Below are positions 34,838-43,385 of a stretch of 64,000 nt of DNA, one piece after another. Made by a program: the position numbers and the translations under genes. How positions within the stretch are numbered: position 1 is the stretch's first letter; every line of letters starts with the position of its first letter. The notes beneath the pieces are model-generated. The model did not search any database, was not told where the DNA came from, and saw only the letters and a list, made by a program, of their open reading frames with translations. Where the stretch lies: contig NZ_CANMWS010000018.1 of NCBI RefSeq assembly GCF_947501665.1, positions 1 through 64,000 of the forward strand, read 5' to 3'. Source of the DNA: an uncultured Shewanella sp. GTDB taxonomy: Bacteria; Pseudomonadota; Gammaproteobacteria; Enterobacterales; Shewanellaceae.

Positions 34838-36544
34838 ATGGTACCTCAATGGTATAAGCAAGCAACTAACAATGCCAAAGCTAATTCCACACCACAAATA
34901 GAAGAGCCTCCAATCATTGAGAAGCTGTCTAAAAAACTGACATTGACGATTGAAGGGAAAGAGCATTTGATACCTGGCGCGAATATCAAAGTGCTGGAGG
35001 TTGAGCTTAATAGTTATGGTTTTGATGGTAGGTTAGGTTTCTGGATGGGTACCGATAAAACGCCCGATAAATTAGTGACCCCTTTTTCTACTGAAGCGAT
35101 CATTGATATTAAGTTAGAGATATTGCCCACCATCGATCATGGTGAAGACGATATCAAACCTTTGACCTTTAAAGCAGTTGTTAAAGAAAAATCCCTTCAC
35201 GAAAAACAATACTTGGCGATGGACGCAAGGCCGGTGCTTTATCGATATTATGAAATCTGGTTTTGTGATGCCGCGCAAGCACTTTGGACGCAACACTACC
35301 CTTGTGAGTTAGAAATTAAGTCGACAATGCGCAAGATCATCGAAAACCAAGTGAATGCAAGAATAAAGGTTGAATACAGTCACTCAGCATTAGAAGAAGA
35401 GCAGCCATTGATTGCGCTTGGTTTAGCCTTGACGAATGGACACAGTTCAATTGCAACGGGACCACAAAATCTGGCCAGTTTTTACGATTTTTTAATGCTT
35501 TATTTGATTTCGGTTGAAGGGTATTGGGTATATGACTATAAAAGCCACCAATACAAAATTATAGATAAGAAAAAACCGGAAGACAAAATAGAAGAATTTT
35601 TGCCTCATGAAGTCAAAAAAATCACCTCGGTGTGGCCTGAAACTCAACGCCATGCCCTTCGATTAAATAACGGCATCGCCGAAGGCGCTAAGACAGAAGT
35701 GATTAAACAAACGTTTAGCCATGCAAACATTTATCATGATGTGTTGTATCGAGAGCCCATTGTCGCAAAATTTGATCATTCAAAAAAGAAACAGCAAGCA
35801 TTGTTGGGGGCCCATGGTGAAGAGCTGCTTGCAGAGCTGTCACAGTGGCCACTACAAAATTATTACCCAGGTTGTAATTTTAGGGTGGATGAAAAAGTGT
35901 GGGGCAAGACGGCACTGTTTTCAAATAAAAAATATCGTAGTTATCAAATAACACTACGAACCCATGCCGTTAATTCACACCAAGAAAATGATCTGGATGC
36001 AATATCAACAGAGTACTTTTTACACTACGAGGTAAAAGCAGAGTTACTAGAAAACGCCTGTAAACGCTTTCCAGATTCAACACCGACGAATTATCCCTTC
36101 TTTGTCGAAGGAAGGATTGTTAGTGGCATTGGCGATAAAAAAGATAAAACCTATCATATTCAAACAAATGATAAATCTAGGCAAGAAGAATATGAAGTGT
36201 TTATTCCGCTTTGGGGGAAGAAAATCAAAGTCTTTTTTGAGCCAGATTTTCTTAATGCTCATTTTTATTTCCCGTTATACAAAGAGACAAGAGTATTGGT
36301 GAAATTTGACTTAAACCGCGCTGCAATTGCCAAAATATTGAGTTGGGGTAAAGATGTTAAGTTGCCGCTTGGCTCCCAAGGTAATCATATTCTCTTTGGA
36401 AAAAATGAAACCGACCAAACTGCGCTCAAACATGAATATAAGCAAAGTAAACCGGTACTGAGTTTAAAGCGAATAAAAGGTAAAGACACGGAACTGATCC
36501 AATTAGAAGAAGGGAGTCTCATTCTACAAACGCGTGAGGAATAA
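34838..36544 (+). CDS. VgrG-like spike hub protein (gp27/OB region, no needle)
   Basis: The 568-residue protein begins with a VgrG-like strand region (KLTLTIEGKEHLIPGANIKV followed by ELNSYGFDGRLGFWMG). It continues with domains at gp27-like spacing, and near 445-505 has an OB-like stretch (FFVEGRIVSGIGD, YEVFIPLWGKKIKVFF, YFPLYKETRVLVKFDLNRA). It ends ELIQLEEGSLILQTREE without the repetitive beta-helix needle. I infer a hub whose needle is supplied in trans by the 129-residue protein at 30038-30427, comparable to the PdpA/VgrG division reported in Francisella. AGGAG precedes the ATG. The tip gene follows 3 bp later. Confidence 0.6.
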   Translation: MVPQWYKQATNNAKANSTPQIEEPPIIEKLSKKLTLTIEGKEHLIPGANIKVLEVELNSYGFDGRLGFWMGTDKTPDKLVTPFSTEAIIDIKLEILPTIDHGEDDIKPLTFKAVVKEKSLHEKQYLAMDARPVLYRYYEIWFCDAAQALWTQHYPCELEIKSTMRKIIENQVNARIKVEYSHSALEEEQPLIALGLALTNGHSSIATGPQNLASFYDFLMLYLISVEGYWVYDYKSHQYKIIDKKKPEDKIEEFLPHEVKKITSVWPETQRHALRLNNGIAEGAKTEVIKQTFSHANIYHDVLYREPIVAKFDHSKKKQQALLGAHGEELLAELSQWPLQNYYPGCNFRVDEKVWGKTALFSNKKYRSYQITLRTHAVNSHQENDLDAISTEYFLHYEVKAELLENACKRFPDSTPTNYPFFVEGRIVSGIGDKKDKTYHIQTNDKSRQEEYEVFIPLWGKKIKVFFEPDFLNAHFYFPLYKETRVLVKFDLNRAAIAKILSWGKDVKLPLGSQGNHILFGKNETDQTALKHEYKQSKPVLSLKRIKGKDTELIQLEEGSLILQTREE

Positions 36545-36547
36545 TCT

Positions 36548-36937
36548 ATGCCTAAATGTGTGAGTATGGGGGCACTGATGAAGTGTCCTTTTGGAACGAT
36601 CCCAGCAGCGCTTATTGTGCCACCGATAAATAGAGTATTTGAAACGACCCCAGGTGCCAACATTTTAGATCACAAACCTATGATGAATATTCCGACGTTT
36701 GGCCCCTGCAAATCACTCGCTTTTCCCGCAACAGCCGCCGCAACAGCCGCCGCGTTGGGAGCGTTAACGCCAATGCCTTGTATACCCGGCACTATGGCGC
36801 CTTGGGTACCTGGCGATCCAACGGTGTTGCTAGCGGGCGCGCCAATTTTAACCAAAGACAGCAAGCTCATGTGTATGTGGGGTGGTGTCATCGAAATACA
36901 ACAACCTGGACAAATAAAAGTAGAGGCTATTTTATGA
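36548..36937 (+). CDS. DUF4280-family PAAR-like spike tip protein
   Basis: The 129-residue protein shows the DUF4280 pattern: MGALMKCPFGTIPAAL, ANILDHKPMMNIPTFGPC, a run of alanines, LTPMPCIPGTMAPWVPGDP, and KLMCMWGGVIEIQQPGQI. This is a PAAR-like fold with conserved cysteines that caps the VgrG needle; Francisella IglG belongs to the same family. No N-terminal effector or chaperone-binding extension is present. It immediately follows the hub gene and overlaps the next gene by 4 bp (ATGA), so spike hub, tip and membrane protein are made together. Confidence 0.85.
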   Translation: MPKCVSMGALMKCPFGTIPAALIVPPINRVFETTPGANILDHKPMMNIPTFGPCKSLAFPATAAATAAALGALTPMPCIPGTMAPWVPGDPTVLLAGAPILTKDSKLMCMWGGVIEIQQPGQIKVEAIL

Positions 36938-37767
36938 ATAAGTCAGTCATATCAATCGGCATATCACTGTGTGTGATGTTTTTAATCAGTGCCGTTATCT
37001 TTATTCTATTGAGGAATATAGTGGGTCAAGAGCAAGTCGTATCAGAGGTCTTGCTCACAGATTTAAGCAAAGGGGCTATGGTGTTGGCTGTCGTTGTTAT
37101 CAGTGCCATTATTTTTTATGTTTTGTATCAATATTGGAAAAAATACCAAGCTTATACGCGAAAACTGCTCATTATTGGTCATGAGCAACCCAACCCTGTC
37201 AAGCTGGCGGAGCTGTATGCTAAACATCACGTGGGTGAAAAAGTCGATCCCATGTCTATTCCCAGTGAGTTTATTGGGGATGTGTTACCAAAAACGAAAC
37301 TGCAACTAATGAAATTACGGGGATCGTTTTTCTATCCATCATCACAGATCATGTTGACCTTTAATGCGCGACATTTGACGTCGTTAACCACCGAGGCTAT
37401 TCATCAGCTAATTCATGACATTAATTCAATTATTGGTGAACTAACTGCTTGGCGTAAAAAAACCGACGTGATGCTGGTGGTGCACAACATGCAAAGCATG
37501 GAAGGATACGATGCCTTTGAAGCGCACGCATTAGAATCAACAGAGTATTGGTATATTGATCAAGGTCAATCATTACTGAATGCGTTTAATTATTATCAAG
37601 CCAAGGCACTTAATCGACAAACCCAGATCCCAGCAACAGATTTTATTAAGTTATTGGCTTTCTTTAATGCTTCTGACAAAAATATTTGCCCACTTGATGT
37701 GGTGATGACGTCTTTTGCACAAGTAGGCAAGCAAAGAGGGGTATTGCAGTTTATATCGGGGGGGTGA
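36934..37767 (+). CDS. Two-TM T6SS-locus membrane protein (possible short TssM substitute)
   Basis: The start is the ATGA overlap at 36934; a longer frame from 36778 only reads the tip gene out of frame. The 277-residue protein has TM helices at about 6-27 and 46-66, then a soluble ~210-residue domain with no P-loop. TssM/IcmF proteins also begin with two TM helices followed by a cytoplasmic domain, but they exceed 1,000 residues and have a periplasmic part absent here. With the anchor-less TssL-like protein this might form a minimal membrane docking unit. I do not recognise the family, and the TssM comparison is inference. Confidence 0.55.
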   Translation: MNKSVISIGISLCVMFLISAVIFILLRNIVGQEQVVSEVLLTDLSKGAMVLAVVVISAIIFYVLYQYWKKYQAYTRKLLIIGHEQPNPVKLAELYAKHHVGEKVDPMSIPSEFIGDVLPKTKLQLMKLRGSFFYPSSQIMLTFNARHLTSLTTEAIHQLIHDINSIIGELTAWRKKTDVMLVVHNMQSMEGYDAFEAHALESTEYWYIDQGQSLLNAFNYYQAKALNRQTQIPATDFIKLLAFFNASDKNICPLDVVMTSFAQVGKQRGVLQFISGG

Positions 37768-38014
37768 ACTGTAAATTTAAATATCAAAAAAAATGATAAA
37801 ACAACAATAAAGTAGAACTTTGCATAGATAGCACGATGCACAAAGAATATAAATCATTCTATCTATTTGCAATGTAGCTATGCAATTTAAGAATTACCTG
37901 TATCAAAATTCCAACTGTCATCTACGACAATAAGAGAAACGGGTTAATTCTAAAATACTTATCAATTTAAGCTAATCAAAGCGAGTTATTCTCGCACTAT
38001 TTATGAGGTGAATT

Positions 38015-39949
38015 ATGACTCTAGAAAGATATGACCGAGATACAAAGCTAACTCAGTACAAAGTCAAAGGTAGGGGAGGGAAAGGCAGTGATAATGCAAG
38101 ACAAGTAGCGGAACGTCAATATAGAAAACAAAAGTGTGCAGAATTAACTAATGACCTGAATCGACAAATTGAAGAGGAAGCATTACATTTAGGACATATG
38201 GTTCGTTGGGATGAACGGTTTGATCAAAAATGTGCAACGGTTGCAAAGTTTTCTGCCGCGATAGTACTTGCGGGTCTTAAAAGTGTACCTTTTGTAGGGG
38301 GGTATGCTGGTCTCTTACAAAAAATAATAAGAGATCCGTTGAATGGGACATACGAGGTTCTCAGATCAGGTCATGGTGATGCAAAAGGCACGGTATTTTC
38401 CGGGGGAGGTTTTAGTCTCTTTGGCGACCATTCAAATGGCGTTAGCTCTGCTTTAACTGTTGATGGTGCAAAGGGATATAATTTGTCGACAGGAAACCCT
38501 ACTTTGTTTCAAGATGACGATCGAATGAAATTGGAAAGAATGGAGTTGGAATGGGTGAGTTGTGCATCTAAGGAGTTAAAGGGAAAGTTCGATGCTCTGA
38601 CTAATAAAAGTAAATATCGTATGAATAAGGATATAGTGAAAAAGTTAGCGTTTGAAGTAGATCAACATGAAGAAAAAGTAATACATAAGCTACGCTTCAT
38701 ATATATTAATGAAGTTAACGCTGCTAAGTTAAAAGTGCTTGCTGGAATATCGATAGCAGACATTAGTCAAAAGGATGGAATACGAGACCTTGAAAGTGGA
38801 TTGTTTACAGATAAACAAGGGGAATTAATATCTTTAGCTGATATTAATAAGTTGGGTGTTAATGCTAGTTCTTACATGACAAAAAATAGTCGGATGTGGA
38901 AAACACTACACAACCTTAGAACTAATATAAATAACTTTCAGGACCAAAATTACAGTAAGTTACTCAAGGGGACTTCCATTACTAGTGGAGAGACATTTGA
39001 GTTGCTTAATTCAATAACTCGATCTAGGGTTCATTTAACTAAGGCAAAATATGTCGCTTACAAAGACGAGTTAATAGGAAGTAATTCAATTGTTTTCGAC
39101 AATCGAGTCGACCTGCACGTCAAAGGCTTAATTGATTCATTACCCTACAAATCTATTAAAAAATATGATAATAAGAAGCGGGCAAATAAACTGGCAGTAG
39201 CCTTGTCACTAATTCATGAATTAATTTCGGCCTATTTTGGGTCGACTAGAATCTGTTCATTACCTCCAACATTAAATATGTTAAAAGTTGTAAGTTATTG
39301 TTTGTCTGATTGCGCAGCTAGTGCGGCATATTTCATGACTGATGAAAGAAAGGTTGAAGCTGGTTCCAAATTAATAAATTGGAGAGATTGGTTTTGGGCC
39401 TATTTAAGTAACATGCCAGAGACTAAAGTTTTTAGAGAAAACTGTAGAGAGAATGAATTGTTTAGACAGTTTCAAACAACGGATTTTCCTGAATATGTAA
39501 TCGGTCTAGTAATGTTCAACAAATTAGACCTCAGTGTACTGCCCAATAGCGAGCAGAGTTATCATCAGCTGCGGTCAAAAAAACTTGAAACGATAAATAT
39601 GTCTAGAGAGTTTAATCATAGATTTGACAAGGTAATAAAAACTACGAAAAAAAACCTTCCAGCATTGGGGGGACACACGTCAAAAACAAAAGAAGAGAAA
39701 GCAACTGCGGCTAGATTGTTTTTAGGGTTAACTCCAGAACAAAAAGAACAAAAATACGCTTCGAAAGCAGATTTTTATGACGATTCAGTATTCCTACCTT
39801 GGTTAGATTACAAAGCAACATACGACATAATGCAAAATAAGAGAGAACTTAGTAACGATCTTCTACAATACCACAAGAAAACTCATGAGGTGTTAAAGTT
39901 GCTATTAATTAAGTCTGGTTTAAGAAAAGACATAGTTTCTAGTAATTAA
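38015..39949 (+). CDS. Large orphan protein, candidate T6SS cargo/effector
   Basis: I do not recognise this 644-residue protein. It has a basic N-terminus (KVKGRGGKGSDNARQVAERQ), a hydrophobic glycine-containing stretch near 74-105 (AAIVLAGLKSVPFVGGYAGL) that could insert in a membrane, then a long Lys/Asn-rich helical region. Base composition and codon use (many ATA, AGA, AAT) are more AT-rich than the T6SS genes, a sign of separate acquisition. It lies 247 bp after the structural genes, in the same direction, before clpV. The position at the end of the spike genes suggests a secreted effector. No immunity-sized gene accompanies it. Confidence 0.55.
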   Translation: MTLERYDRDTKLTQYKVKGRGGKGSDNARQVAERQYRKQKCAELTNDLNRQIEEEALHLGHMVRWDERFDQKCATVAKFSAAIVLAGLKSVPFVGGYAGLLQKIIRDPLNGTYEVLRSGHGDAKGTVFSGGGFSLFGDHSNGVSSALTVDGAKGYNLSTGNPTLFQDDDRMKLERMELEWVSCASKELKGKFDALTNKSKYRMNKDIVKKLAFEVDQHEEKVIHKLRFIYINEVNAAKLKVLAGISIADISQKDGIRDLESGLFTDKQGELISLADINKLGVNASSYMTKNSRMWKTLHNLRTNINNFQDQNYSKLLKGTSITSGETFELLNSITRSRVHLTKAKYVAYKDELIGSNSIVFDNRVDLHVKGLIDSLPYKSIKKYDNKKRANKLAVALSLIHELISAYFGSTRICSLPPTLNMLKVVSYCLSDCAASAAYFMTDERKVEAGSKLINWRDWFWAYLSNMPETKVFRENCRENELFRQFQTTDFPEYVIGLVMFNKLDLSVLPNSEQSYHQLRSKKLETINMSREFNHRFDKVIKTTKKNLPALGGHTSKTKEEKATAARLFLGLTPEQKEQKYASKADFYDDSVFLPWLDYKATYDIMQNKRELSNDLLQYHKKTHEVLKLLLIKSGLRKDIVSSN

Positions 39950-40072
39950 CCAGAACATCCATCGTTAAGTGCAAAATATTAACCCCTTAACTATGGCTGT
40001 CATTCATCTCTTTTGTTTCTTTCAATAGCTGACAATTTAAAGAACACAAGCTTTTGTGCTGTTAGTGGTACC
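39948..40072. repeat. RAYT-associated repeat unit A
   Basis: The ~125-bp unit starts with AACCAGAACATCCATCGTTA, continues with an AACCCCTTAACTATGGCTGTCAT core, and ends near TTTTGTGCTGTTAGTGG. It resembles unit C (40501-40624) over its whole length, at roughly three-quarters identity by eye, and its first part is also found in unit B. All three surround a truncated RAYT gene. Confidence 0.65.
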
Positions 40073-40095
40073 GACTAGTTAATTCGAAAGCAGTA

Positions 40096-40150
40096 AACTA
40101 GGACATCCACTGTTAATTGCAAAAGCTCAACCCTTTCTATGGTTAACTTA
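40096..40150. repeat. RAYT-associated repeat unit B (short)
   Basis: This short copy (AACTAGGACATCCACTGTTA, then AATTGC and AAGCTCAACCC) lies just upstream of the RAYT start and corresponds to the first ~50 bp of units A and C. Its position suggests it is both a repeat end and the leader of the transposase gene. Confidence 0.6.
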
Positions 40151-40173
40151 CTAGTCAAGGTAGGAGCTTTTAT

Positions 40174-40503
40174 ATGACTAACGCGAGAAAACAGCTGATA
40201 AGTTTAGTCGATATGTCTTATTATCACTGTGTTTCACGATGTGTACGTCGCGCCTATTTATGCGGAGAAGATAAGGTCAGCGGAAAGAGTTTTGAGCACA
40301 GGCGATCTTGGGTAGAAGGTAAGTTAGTAACTTTGAGCCAAGTCTTTGCCATTGATGTTTGTGCTTATGCGATCATGAGCAACCATACCCATGTGGTGTT
40401 ATTCATTGATGAAGTTAGCGCGAAAGCTTGGTCAATAGAAGAGGTGCTACAACGATGGCATCAACTTTTCAAAGGCACCTTATTAACCCAGCAGAAAAAT
40501 TAA
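40174..40503 (+). pseudogene. Truncated REP-associated tyrosine transposase (RAYT)
   Basis: The 109 codons match the N-terminal third of Y1/IS200-like REP-associated transposases: YYHCVSRCVRRAYLCGEDK, GKSFEHRRSWVEGK, and the HUH-type motif in IMSNHTHVVLFI. Family members of this subclass run to ~300 or more residues and need a catalytic tyrosine after the HUH motif. That part is missing: the frame stops at 40503, exactly where repeat unit C begins. The gene is therefore inactive unless helped in trans. It is embedded in the T6SS cluster between the orphan gene and clpV. Confidence 0.8.
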
Positions 40504-40624
40504 CTAGAATAAGCATAGTTAATTGCACAAGCTCAACCCCTTTACTATGGTTGTCATTAATCCCTTTTGTCTATTTCAATAACTAGATAATTTAGAACAC
40601 GCAACACTTTGTGCAGTCAGTGAC
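40501..40624. repeat. RAYT-associated repeat unit C
   Basis: The unit starts at the RAYT stop codon (TAACTAGAATAAGCATAGTT) and contains AACCCCTTTACTATGG and TTTGTGCAGTCAGTGA. It is a direct repeat of unit A about 553 bp away. Its junction with the broken transposase suggests deletion of the transposase 3' part between the ends of two repeat units. Confidence 0.65.
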
Positions 40625-40767
40625 AAGAATCAAGAGCCTCATGTCTACAAATTGCCACCCATAAAATGTAATACGTTCAATATTACTATTTTTATTAGTC
40701 CAATTAGTTAATCTAAAAATATTACTTACAACATAATCATAAACTACTAATACCGCAAGGATCTCCT

Positions 40768-43344
40768 ATGAAAATGGAAAAATTTTCCTATCAGTTTCAA
40801 CTTGCCTTGGTTGATGCTCAAAAAATTGCGGCCGTTAATGCAAGTGCGTTTATTGAACCAGTCCATCTACTGAAGGCGATGCTGAATTTACCGAATAGTG
40901 CTGTCTGCGATATGCTGCTTCGACATGGATTAAAGATGACTGAATTACACTCGCAAATCGATGCGGTGATTAGTGGTTTTAAAAAAGATAAAAACCACCA
41001 AAGTGACGTGGGGATGTCGAAACAACTGGCGAAACTGGTTAAGCAAAGCCATACATTGGCCAATAAGCTCACCTTTACCATGGTGAACAGTGAGATTTTT
41101 GTTATTACCGCTATTGCAGATAAAGGCGACTTGGGTCGAATATTGAATTCATTGGGCGCTGATAAAGACGCCATGCTGGCGGCCATGGAGTACACTCCCA
41201 GTATTGGTGATCTTGATGACGCCGAGGTACACGATGATGAAGCGATGCTGCGCCGATTTACCACCGATCTGACTGAACGCGCAAGGCAGGGGAAAATCGA
41301 TCCGGTGATAGGGCGAGATGAAGAAATAAGACGAGCCATTCAAGTGCTGCAGAGGCGTTCTAAGAATAATCCCGTGTTAATTGGTGAGCCGGGTGTCGGT
41401 AAAACGGCTGTAGTTGAAGGCTTAGCACAAAGGATCGTGAACGGAGAAGTGCCAGAGGGCATTAAGCATAAACGGGTTTTATCGTTAGATTTTGCTGCGT
41501 TAATTGCAGGCGCAAAGTTTAAAGGCGAGTTTGAAGAGCGCCTTAAAGCGGTGCTTAAGGAATTAGAAGCGTTAGATGGACAAGTGATCCTGTTCATTGA
41601 TGAGCTCCATACTATGGTGGGCGCAGGAAAAAGTGAAGGTTCTATGGATGCAGGTAATATGCTGAAGCCTGCTTTGGCTCGGGGTGAACTACATTGTGTT
41701 GGCGCAACAACCTTGGATGAATATCGTCAGTACGTAGAGAAAGACGCTGCATTAGAGAGAAGATTTCAAAAAGTACTGGTTGAAGAGCCTACCGTGGAAG
41801 ATACTATTGCTATTTTACGCGGTCTGAAAGAACGTTATGAAATTCATCATGGTGTGGATATTACTGACCCATCCATTGTTGCGGCGGCGACCTTGTCTCA
41901 TCGTTATATAACAAACCGGCAATTACCTGACAAAGCGATTGACCTTATTGACGAAGCGGCCAGTTTAATTCGTATGGAAATTGATTCAAAACCCGAAAAA
42001 CTGGACACAGTGGAAAGAAAGCTTATTCAACAAAAAATTCAAAAGGAAGCTTTATTAAAAGAAAAAGATGACGGTTCTAAAAAACGTCTGTTAGCGTTGG
42101 AAGAAAAAATTAGTGTGCTTGAAAAAGAGTTTATCGGTTTGGATGAAATTTGGAAAAGTGAGAAGTCCGACGTTCTTGAAATCCAAACCCTTAAAACGGC
42201 GTTAGAACACGCAAAAGTAGCATTGGAAATTGCGACACGTGCTACTGATTTAACAAGAATGTCTGAGTTACAATATGGCCGAATTCCCGCATTAGAACAA
42301 AATCTAGCTGCACTGCATACTAATGCGTTAAAAGATAACACCTTAATTCGTAATAAGGTCAGCGAGCATGAAATCGCCTATGTTGTCTCTAAATGGACAG
42401 GTATTCCGGTTAATAAAATGTTGGCAGAAGAAAGAGAGAAATTGCTCAACATTGCAACACATTTACATTCAAGAGTGATTGGTCAAACAGAAGCTGTTAA
42501 TGCTATTTCGAACGCGGTAAAGCGCGCTCGAGCAGGTTTGTCAGATCCTAAACGTCCGAGCGGCTCGTTTTTATTTTTGGGGCCCACGGGGGTGGGGAAA
42601 ACCGAGCTGAGTAAAGCGTTAGCCCATTTTCTGTTTGATTCAGAAGAGGCCATGATCCGTGTGGATATGTCGGAGTTTATGGAAAAACACTCGGTTTCTC
42701 GATTAGTCGGCGCACCTCCTGGTTATGTGGGTTATGAAGATGGAGGGTATTTAACCGAGCTAGTGAGGCGTAAACCTTATTCGGTGATCTTGCTCGATGA
42801 AGTCGAAAAAGCCCATCCCGATGTTTTTAATCTCTTATTGCAAGTGCTTGAAGATGGCAGATTAACCGATGGGCAAGGGAGAACGGTGGATTTTCGCAAT
42901 ACGGTCGTGATTATGACGTCGAATATGGGCTCTGATCTGATCATGGCTGCTAATGGCGAGCTAAGTTATTCGGATCTCAAACAGAAAATCACGCCCGTGA
43001 TTAGCGACTATTTTAGACCCGAGTTTTTAAACCGCATTGATGAAACAGTGGTATTTCACTCATTAGAAAAAGAACACCTTAAAAAAATCGCCGCTATTCA
43101 ATTAAACGCGCTAAAAAGTCGCTTGCAAACTAATGATATTTGCTTGGAATACTCAGAGATGGCACTGTCGAGTATATTAACGAAAGGGTTTGAGCCAGCA
43201 TTGGGTGCCAGACCCTTAAAAAGAGCTATTCAGCAATGGATAGAAAATCCGCTAGCCGATCTCATTTTAGCGTTAGAGATTGATGTCGCAAAACGATTAT
43301 TTCTCGATGTCGATCGGAATGAGTTTGTCTTCACACAAGGTTAG
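40768..43344 (+). CDS. clpV: T6SS AAA+ ATPase ClpV (TssH)
   Basis: The 858-residue protein has a Clp N domain (about 10-150), AAA+ module 1 with Walker A GEPGVGKT and Walker B VILFIDELHT, a helical middle domain (about 400-520), module 2 with GPTGVGKT and VILLDEVEKAHPDVFN, and a C-terminal ClpB_D2-small domain. This matches ClpB/ClpV in order and length. The T6SS context and the divergent N-domain support ClpV, which disassembles contracted sheaths. Francisella's island has no dedicated ClpV, so this locus differs on that point. AAGGA precedes the ATG. It is separated from the other T6SS genes by the orphan gene and the RAYT remnant and probably has its own promoter. Confidence 0.9.
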   Translation: MKMEKFSYQFQLALVDAQKIAAVNASAFIEPVHLLKAMLNLPNSAVCDMLLRHGLKMTELHSQIDAVISGFKKDKNHQSDVGMSKQLAKLVKQSHTLANKLTFTMVNSEIFVITAIADKGDLGRILNSLGADKDAMLAAMEYTPSIGDLDDAEVHDDEAMLRRFTTDLTERARQGKIDPVIGRDEEIRRAIQVLQRRSKNNPVLIGEPGVGKTAVVEGLAQRIVNGEVPEGIKHKRVLSLDFAALIAGAKFKGEFEERLKAVLKELEALDGQVILFIDELHTMVGAGKSEGSMDAGNMLKPALARGELHCVGATTLDEYRQYVEKDAALERRFQKVLVEEPTVEDTIAILRGLKERYEIHHGVDITDPSIVAAATLSHRYITNRQLPDKAIDLIDEAASLIRMEIDSKPEKLDTVERKLIQQKIQKEALLKEKDDGSKKRLLALEEKISVLEKEFIGLDEIWKSEKSDVLEIQTLKTALEHAKVALEIATRATDLTRMSELQYGRIPALEQNLAALHTNALKDNTLIRNKVSEHEIAYVVSKWTGIPVNKMLAEEREKLLNIATHLHSRVIGQTEAVNAISNAVKRARAGLSDPKRPSGSFLFLGPTGVGKTELSKALAHFLFDSEEAMIRVDMSEFMEKHSVSRLVGAPPGYVGYEDGGYLTELVRRKPYSVILLDEVEKAHPDVFNLLLQVLEDGRLTDGQGRTVDFRNTVVIMTSNMGSDLIMAANGELSYSDLKQKITPVISDYFRPEFLNRIDETVVFHSLEKEHLKKIAAIQLNALKSRLQTNDICLEYSEMALSSILTKGFEPALGARPLKRAIQQWIENPLADLILALEIDVAKRLFLDVDRNEFVFTQG

Positions 43345-43385
43345 GCGCTGTTAATCACTGAATTAATCGTTTTAGTGAGCAGTGT

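Noticed and set aside
36778..36933. N-terminal extension of the two-TM protein
   Set aside because: The extension reads the PAAR-like gene out of frame; the ATGA overlap at 36934 gives a normal membrane-protein start.
40818..41339. 173-codon minus-strand frame inside clpV
   Set aside because: It is an antisense shadow of the ClpV N-terminal domain coding region.
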